Assembly: GCA_030549495.1 (NCBI GenBank)
Contig: JAUIRK010000097.1
Location: forward strand, 1,791,348 to 1,855,347
Direction of reading: 5' to 3'
Length of the DNA stretch: 64,000 nt
Source of the DNA: Nectonema munidae
Lineage: Eukaryota; Nematomorpha; Nectonematoida; Nectonematidae
The position numbers and the translations under genes are program-made. This document shows positions 39,601-48,600 of the stretch, in pieces. Positions within the stretch are counted from its first letter, which is position 1, and each line of letters opens with the position of its first letter. The notes under the pieces are model-generated. The model did no database searches and was not told where the DNA came from. It was given only the letters and a program-made list of their open reading frames with translations.

Positions 39601-42600
39601 ACTCTAGACCAGGCCTCGTCAACCTTTGATAATAGAGAGTTTACACCTAGGTGACAAAAGCATTGAGTGTGACTTTGAAATTCTATAATGAAACCAAAGA
39701 GATGAGATTAATTTTTGTATTTTGTTGCTTGAATCTTTGAAAACCTTAAACCTTAAAACTGTTGTCAAAATGAGGTTAATTTTAAAAGATCTTAAGTAAT
39801 AGATGATATTTTTAGGAGTGTGTTTGCCTAGACTGGCTGCATCATGATGCTGGACTAATTTTAACATACCACGAGTTATTCTGCTACAAATACAATTGCC
39901 TTTTAAAAATAGGCATTTGAAACATGCGTTTACAAACAAGCAGGCTTTATAATTTAGTATCGTTAAAATTATGTGTGTTCAGTAATAATGCATTTTTAAG
40001 GAAATGTCATACCACCAGATTCAGCTTACTTCAGATTGTTTAGGTTAGAAATAGATCCTAAAATTTCCATCTTGAAATAGAGTTATAGCTAAAATTTACC
40101 TTTATTTTTTATGTGAATTGTTCCACGTGACATATCGTGTTTTAGATTTTGAGGTTAGCTACTTATTTCATATAAGCATTACTCAGAGTATAAAAATTTT
40201 CCCTGATTAAAAACTAATTGTTATTAACTAAATCTTTTCTAAAGAAACTTTTCTAGACAAAAAATGAATGATGCGGAATACCATATTTTTTTTACCGATG
40301 AACCGGTTTTTTTATTTTAATCTACGAAGAATGGTGAATCAATAAGAGGAACAACAAACCCTTTAGGTTTGTCAAACTACTCATCTATTTATGTTTTTCA
40401 ATGAGCTTTTATATAGCTTAAAAAGCAGCCTGTTTTATTTAATAAGATACTGATGTGCCCCATTGGGTCTGGAAGGGTCTTACTTCTATTACAACCCATT
40501 TTTATTTTTTCTTTCTAGAAAAGTAAACAAGTCGTTCAGGATGAAAGATGCGCCAATTCTGGTCACGTGTGAGTAAGTGTTTTGACATTTCGTCCTTTTA
40601 CTCATTACCAATCATCTCCTTATTATCAATGCCTTTGCTTTTAAAGTATCCTACAGTATTTCAAATGCTTTTCATTTGTTATTATAGCGATGGATGTGGC
40701 AAAACTGGTCTCTATATACTCATCGACATTGTTTTCAGTCGTCTCATCAAAGGTAAGATTTTTCTTCTGTCCGTCCAATATGCCATTTTTAATTGATATA
40801 TAGGCAGGGGTTCTCAAACTAAAAAATATCAAGATCGATATGCTAAAAATTTTTTTGGATATAAGTACCCATAAAAGACTTTGACATACATAGAATGGCA
40901 GGTACACACATACAGACACACGATAAGCTTACTTTATTATTAATTATTATAAATACAATAATTGAAAATTTATTTTTAACCTATTCATTTCAATTAATGA
41001 AAAACTTGGCTTTGTGTTTCTTAAATCAAACTGCTACAGTAAGGTGTGTAATTTCATAAATCTGTTCGTAAACATTCTTCAAGATTTGAATTTTTAATGC
41101 GCGATTTTAGTTTGCATTTAATCATGTTCAAATCAGAAAAAGAAGACTAACAAAGTTATGTAGAAGTAAAGTGTGATCGCAATCTATTGTTTTTTGTGAA
41201 AATTTTTAATAAAGTTAAACATAAGAAAGTCCCAATAAGGGATCCAAAAAAAATTCTAATTGTTTTTTGTGAAAATTTTAAATAAAGTTAACCATAAGAG
41301 AGTCCCAATAAGGGATCCAAAAAAATAGGAAACAAATTTCAAATTTGCCAAAAATGATTTTGTTCCATATTATTTTAGTCTTCGATAAAATATTTTGTAA
41401 ATCTATTATTTTTTATATCATTTTTGTGAAAGTTATAATATTTTGAATACAAATAGTTTCACCATAAATGATTTCTCAAGAGCTCTGCTTTCAAGGCACA
41501 CAAATAATGCTTCTTTGCCAAACATATTCGCCGGGCATAAGGTTGAAAACCCCTGATATTCACCTCTTTTATAAAATCATCTATAAATAAGTGAGTACTT
41601 TGTGTCGTTCACAGAAAAGAAAATTAACTTTTTGTTTTGAAAAGTTTACCCTAATTTTTCTACTAAAAAATCGTAAACATTTTTAATCTAAAAAAGCGTA
41701 TATTTTAATTAATCAAAAATTAGTCAATTTCTTTTTAGTCAATAAGTTATTTATATAAGCTATATTTATATATTCTGATTTATATATTTTTTTATATTAT
41801 AAATTTATATAAGTTTCTATTTGTTATTTGGTAATAACTTTTTAATTTGTTTTAGATATCTTATTTTTATTCTAAATTTTGTCACTAATTAAGAATACTG
41901 GAACAAAATAGGCAATATTATTTGATGGTAGGTCAAGTCAATGCTAAATTGCCAGATTAATGAATAAAAGCATAACAAAAAGATTAAAAAATAACTTCAG
42001 CGTGTGTATCAATTCTTTATGTAACTTAAATTTCATATGTTTGATGTATAGCGTTTCTAAGCATATTTAGGCTTTGGCAGTCTTTTACTTGCTTCAAAAC
42101 TTTGAAAGAAGTTTCATGATAATTTTTTGTGCAACAGTGATTTTCATGAAGATGTTTACTTATAGCGGATAGACGTGAAATAGATTTTCCTGTAGATGAG
42201 TGTTTCGAAGTATTGGTGGCTTTAGAAACATACTCATTTGCTCTTGTAACAAGATTTACACTAATTTGTCCTTACTGCTGTAATTATAACTGAAAGAATA
42301 TATCAGGTTGTTCAGGTGATTTTTGGGCAATCTGTCCTTCATTACATAGGGAAAGTCACGAATCGATGTAAAAAATAAATTAAGATTTTCAGCTTTGTAG
42401 CTTTTACTGAATACCAATTCTAGCTTCTTTTTGAAAAGTCAAGATAGAACTAAGGCAACCTCATCTCTTACTGACCCGATAGTTCTCTCAATGGTTTTGC
42501 TAACTAAGTCGATTGGATATCGATGGAGTGTAAAAATTTGTCTTAGATTTTCTAGTTCAAGTTATGAGAGGTGGGAAGAAAAACAGAGAATAAGCTCATC

Positions 42601-45600
42601 ATGTTATGTACTTGATAAGGTTGACTATATTTATGATCAACAAAAGGGTGATATTGAGTGTACTGAGGAGTGAACTTAGGTTTGCGATGAACTTGAGTGC
42701 AATCTTTGGTCTGATACAAATTAACGATACACCCAAAAAGGGTATCATGTAGTTTTGTAATTTTTCTTTTGTGTGTAGAGAATTTTGAAATGTATCATCT
42801 ACGTAACGAAATTAACTCGTCCTTGATAAAGTCTTCTTAAAAACCAACGAATATGTTTTTGAGATTTTGGCCTATTGCGATCCCATCTTTTTGTTGGATT
42901 TAAAAGAATCGTTTTAATGGCAAAGGGAATAATTTTGTAAAGATATCTTTGTCAAAAGAAGGTGGTATCAGGTTGGAATGATATAATTTTTGCAGCAAGT
43001 TACAAATGTTTCGTCTAGCGAAGTACTTGGAAACAAACTTATTATATCAAAAGAACCCATGAACTTTTATCTTTAAAATAAGCGTTATTTAAAGCTTTTT
43101 GGAAAAATGCAAAAAAATCTTTAATGACATGCTTTCTATATATGGCTTGCAATGGCTTGAGGACTTTATTCAAGTAATCGGCTAAGATGGATTATATGCA
43201 TTTTTCATGCGAATTATTGTTCATATTGCGCATCTTTTATTTCTTTAGAAATTTTATTTCCTTGTACCATATGTCAATTCTTGCGAAGTGATGCTAAAGA
43301 AAGAATGAAATGGCGTAGTTGTTGCAGGAAACTGGTTGACCCCGACTCTTTGGGAACAATAACCAGGCCTAGAAGGCAAAATGGATGATGATGATGATGA
43401 TGATGATGATGTACCATATGTTCAATTTAATTTTAAAATTATGAGCATCTTGAATCATATCATCAAATTTGTCAGCTTTTCCAATATATTTAAATTCTGC
43501 CCACCTTTATCAGCTTTGCAAAAAATATAGATTCTCTCTATTAATGAGTTCTTTGATATTTTTATTTGCGGTGGTGTAAGAGAAAACTTCGTTTTTTCGG
43601 ATTGCAATTGATATAATAGAGGCGAGTAGAAGGAAGCATGAACTATGGTTTATTAAGGAATTTTAGTAGAACGCGAGGTAAACTTATTTATGCTTGAGTA
43701 TAGCGTCTGGAAGTGATGCATTGGATCGAATTTATCTGTTTTGCTTGGAGGTAGTGAAAATTTATTTCCAAAGTTGAAAGAGGTATTTTTGCGGGTCATT
43801 AAGATGAGAACTGAGTATATTGACGAAGTTGTCATATTGATATTATTCTTTTGTAGTAGTCATGTCAATTGCTTGTCATTTAAGTTTTTGAACTCTTTGA
43901 TGCTTGTTTTGCAACAAGAACTGCGCGACTTAATGAATTTCAATTTATCAATTTTCGTTAAAAAGCAAAAACATTCTTGAAACAATCGAGTTTTTCATGA
44001 GTTTTCTTTAGGCAAAAAAACGATGAATTGCTAAAATGAAGGACAAATGTAAATCACACCTTTTTTCAAAAGGATAATTTTTTGATTCAACTTGATGATT
44101 TTATCAATGATGAGTGGGAGATTAGACACGTAGTGTAGATAATAGATACAGGGTGTCTACCAACCTTGAAAACCTTAAGAATTCAAAGAACACCTCTTGA
44201 AAACCTTGAAAACTTCTTAAATTTTACTGATGTTGGAAAAAAACTGATAAATAAAATGTTAATATCAAAAATGACAGTTTTTTCAATGGTGCTTTATGGC
44301 CACTGGAATTTTTTGTTATCCGCCCCCTCCCCCTCCTCCACACTCCCGGAGTCCCCCAATGCCATAAATCATAAAACCTCGTTTTTTCTAATCTTATCAT
44401 GAATCACCACTTTGCTTTTATTGCCTCACCCGCTTTCCAGTCTTTACTAATGAAAAAGAAGACTCGTTATACTGATGTATAGAAAATTTCCCTCGCCCAA
44501 GTTTGCCTTGAATTTTGTTGTACTAGTTATCTGAGGTTTAACTCTCCATGATAAAACTTGAAATGTTGCATATGATTGTTGCCGAAAAATGAATAGGAAT
44601 TGTAAAAAGGAACGTTTCATGTAATAGAGAATATTCACTCCTTCATCATTCAATTAACCTAATGTTGCATCACTCTTCGCTTTTTCAGCTTTATTACAAT
44701 CACATTAAATTTTTTGCAAAATAGACATCCATCATTTTCACTTCCTTTCTCATTTCAATCGACATCAGTTGTGAATACTATCTCTAGTTTCCTAGCAAGA
44801 CCTTTGAAGGAATCGCAATGAACTACGTCTTTTGGCTAAAAATGGAGGAACAGATATTAAATCTATTCATATTTTTAGAGATGATTGTAGAATGTTTTTA
44901 TTTGGCATTGTTGATAAAATTACTGAAAGATCGCCATTGAAAAGCAATTTTATGAGCAATCTGAGATGTTTATTGCCTGAATATTTACTAAGTGAAAATT
45001 AAAAAATGGTAATCAATTTATTGGATGTTTTGGTAGAAAAAAATGACTATAAGTTTTAGATAAATGTAAAAAAGTTATTCTCAATCCACATTGGGACGTT
45101 TTTTAAAAAGATGAACTATAGCCAGGGCTGCCGAGTTCAAAGAAAAACGCGGACCCCGATTCTCACTAATTTTGCTGCCAGGCTCTCTTAGTGAAATTAA
45201 TTTGTCCTACTTTTTATCCTATCCTATAAAAATTCTAGTTTTTTAGTTATTACATTTTTTAAGTAAAAAATAGAAGGAATGTGTAATATAAAAATGCACA
45301 AATGAGGATAAATTTGTTGCTGTCAGTGGCGGTGAATTATTTAATTACAGTCAAACTTGTATAAACCGAAGTTCAAGTAAACACAAGATTATTTTCGGTT
45401 TAGACAACATTTCGGTTTATAGAAGTCTTCGTAAAAACTAAGTGAAACATCCTAAATTACACATTCATTTTAAAGTACCCATGATATATAGAAGTTGTAA
45501 ATTTCAATATTATATTGATAAAAAGCTCATCATAAACTTTATTCAAATTTATTTTTTAATAAAAAAATAGTCATTTAAAGTTTTTTGTTTACTTTTGAGT

Positions 45601-48600
45601 TTTTTTTTCACTAACTCTAATTCAGCGTCTTGTAAAACTTTTGAGGCATTTTCGTACATCGATAACATTGAAGTATTTAAAGCAAAATTTTTTACAGTTT
45701 TCATCGTTGAAATCACATCTTCAATCGTGATTGTATTTTCTGGAGCAGACTCTTGGCTACTTAAGCTTGATATTGAGCAATTTTCTCTTTCTAGATGATC
45801 ATCTAAAATAACTCTCTCCCAGTCAGAAGAATCATTAGAGATTGGCTTGCCAAAGTTATTGGGGATGACTCCAAAGCTTTTTGCAAGAGGTGTAAATGTG
45901 AAATTAAAGCCAAGTATCAAGATTTAAAACAACATAAGACTACTAAGAAACATATTTCCACTGATCCTTCCAAAATCAGTAAAATATATTCATTTGTTGA
46001 TAAATCAACTGATTTGTCTAATCTTGAAGGTAGTATTTCATTATACATGTGCTGTCACTCATCTATAAGTACTTGTGAACACCTAGTTGACATGTTGAAG
46101 AATAAGGTTCATGATAGTAAAGTAGTGAAAGATCTCAAGTTATACAGAACTAAATGTTCCAAAATCATAACTAATGTTCTTTTTCCTCATTTTGAATTGG
46201 ACTTGCGCGAGGACATAGGTGAAAGTAAATATAGTTTGCTGATAGATGAGTCGAATGATATCAGTGTCACAAAAATGCTTGGTCTTTCGATAATTTATTA
46301 CAGTTTCAAAGAAAAAAAAGTTGTTACAACGTATCTCAGTTTGGTTGAAATAAAAGAGTGCTCTGCCGATGACATCGTGGATGCCATAAAATTCACATTG
46401 AACTCAAAAAATCTTGATTTGTCCAAGTTAGTTGCTATAGGAACTGACAATGCAAGTGTGATGATAGGTGTTAACAACGGAGTTTACACTAAATTGAAGA
46501 AAGAAAACCCTCACCTCATACTGATAAGGTGCACATGTCACCCAATACAACTCGCTACATCATATGCAACGGCTGAAAGTTTGCCTAGGAATTTGACATA
46601 TATGATCGCAGAAACAAGCAAGTGGTTTGCTTACTCTGCCATCAGGCAAAGAAAATATAGAGAGTTATATCAATCCTTAAATGATAATGCTCAGCCATTG
46701 AAAATCCAGAAAATTTGTCAAACCAGATGGTTGAGTTTACAAACAAGTGTTGAGAGAATACTAGATCAATGGAATGAGCTCAAAACTCATTTTGATTTCA
46801 CAAGAAAGTCTGAAAAATGCTACTCAGCCGAGATTCTTTACCAAATGTTTTCGGATGACACAAATTTGTTATACTTTCTTTTTTTGTCACCGATTTTACT
46901 TGAAGTTAGAAAGATAAATAAAATGTTCGAGTCTAAGAAGATTGATAAAGTTCTTCTTCTTGATGAATTAACTTTACTTATTCGATCAATTGCTAAAAGA
47001 ATCATGTCTCCATCGTGTAAATTATGTCCGATTGAGCACAACATTTTAGATCATTTGACCCTGTTCCTTATTTGGGTTACAAGTTTGAGACTGAAATGAA
47101 GCTGAAAAACATAATAAATGGCGCCACTGAAATGGTAATCAGAGGAAGATCTCGGGATTTTTTAATTGAATTGTACAAACAATTAAAACAAAAACTACCT
47201 GAGAATATGAGTATTTTGAAAAATATTTCTTTTTTTTCTGTGAAACAAGTTTTACAGCCGGTCAAAACTCTCATGCCATTCTATAATATTATCAGTTCTT
47301 TTGGTGGCAGTAGTGAAGTTATGAGAAAATTGAGTATCAACTAAATAAAATTAATTTAGTAGATTGGATAAACAAATCTGATACCGACCTTTTTTGGAAA
47401 GAAGTTGGGGATTTTAAAGACGCCTCAGGATCTAATCCTTTTTTTGAATTACATAAACTTGCCATTTCAGTATTGATTTTACCTCACTCAAATGCTGAAA
47501 TAGAGCGTGTTTTTTGCGCGATGAATCATGTCAAATCAAAAAAAAGAAATGCGATGACACTCAATTTGCTGAATGCAATTTTAACAGTGAAGTTTGGTCT
47601 GCAAAGAAAAAATAAGTGTTGTTTTAATTATTGCCTTCCAATGAAGGTAACGAAAAACATTGGTACACTAGCTACGTATAAAGCAACTAATATTCTTCCA
47701 GAACGTTTCAAAAGTAATGAAATGAGTGAAAAAGAAATGGAAGAAATTTTTGAAATTTCGATTATTTGATATTTTTTTTTAAATGAACGTCTTTTTTAAT
47801 AAATATTTTTCTGGATTATTTTAGATTTTTTTCTTCCGGATTTTAGATTTTTTCTAAAGAAAAAAGTTGGCAGCACTGAGATATACTCGTATAATGGAGG
47901 CAGGCATAGACTGTATTTGCTACAATGCACGTATAGTGCGATACTCAAACTATAATCGCATTCAAGAAAAGATTGACATATGAAAGCATTATATTATTGA
48001 ACAACTTCTTTCCAATTAAAATTGCTTTTAATCAATGCACGGATAGTGCAACATTACCGATAATTTCATAAATGTTATGTTATGATGATGCATGGATGAT
48101 AATAAGTACTGTTATCATATTGCACACTAGTAAATATATTCTTGTTCAATTTTTAGTGCAACCATCTGTTTTATCTCATAACTAACATACAAATACTAAA
48201 ACAAAAGAGAAAAAATTCTTATTACTTTTTGCATAAGCTCAAGACTTAACAAACTCTTAAACCTATTTCGATTTTCACAACATTTTTTACCATTACGAAA
48301 CCTGTAATGTTTTTGATTTTTGTTTCGCTTTTCAGAATACGCAAGTTTCGGTTTTTAGAAGCCAATATATACATTTTATCAATGGAAGAAGTCGGTGCCA
48401 CTCTTAAGTTACGGTTTACTCAAGTTTCGGTTTGGACAAGTTTGACTGTATTATTATTATTTCCTACCGACATATTTCATTGACTCCGACTACAATGAGC
48501 TCTCAGATGCTTCCACCGAAAATAGTTTTACGCATCATCACCACTCTCAAAACTTAGATGAGGGGAATTGCTTTGTATTTGGTGGAGGGGACGCTTTCAT

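Larger units (their letters stand above)
42200..44070 (-). mobile_element. Penelope-like retroelement, decayed
   Basis: On the - strand, from 5' to 3': [20 protein letters not shown] (about 43780; the N-terminal 'LGPKF..P' region of Penelope-type proteins), [20 protein letters not shown] (about 43170), [17 protein letters not shown] (about 43030; the first catalytic Asp region, 'SFDV.SLFT..PL.ET') and [11 protein letters not shown] (about 42880). The motif wording is that of Penelope-like reverse transcriptases rather than LINEs. The copy is broken in several places and interrupted by a short LINE tail at 43276-43411. Confidence 0.65.

Noticed and set aside
40519-40568. Alternative donor GTGAGT after ACG T
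   Set aside because: A good consensus, but it would put the next exon ([13 protein letters not shown]) out of frame; GTAAGT at 40573 keeps the frame.
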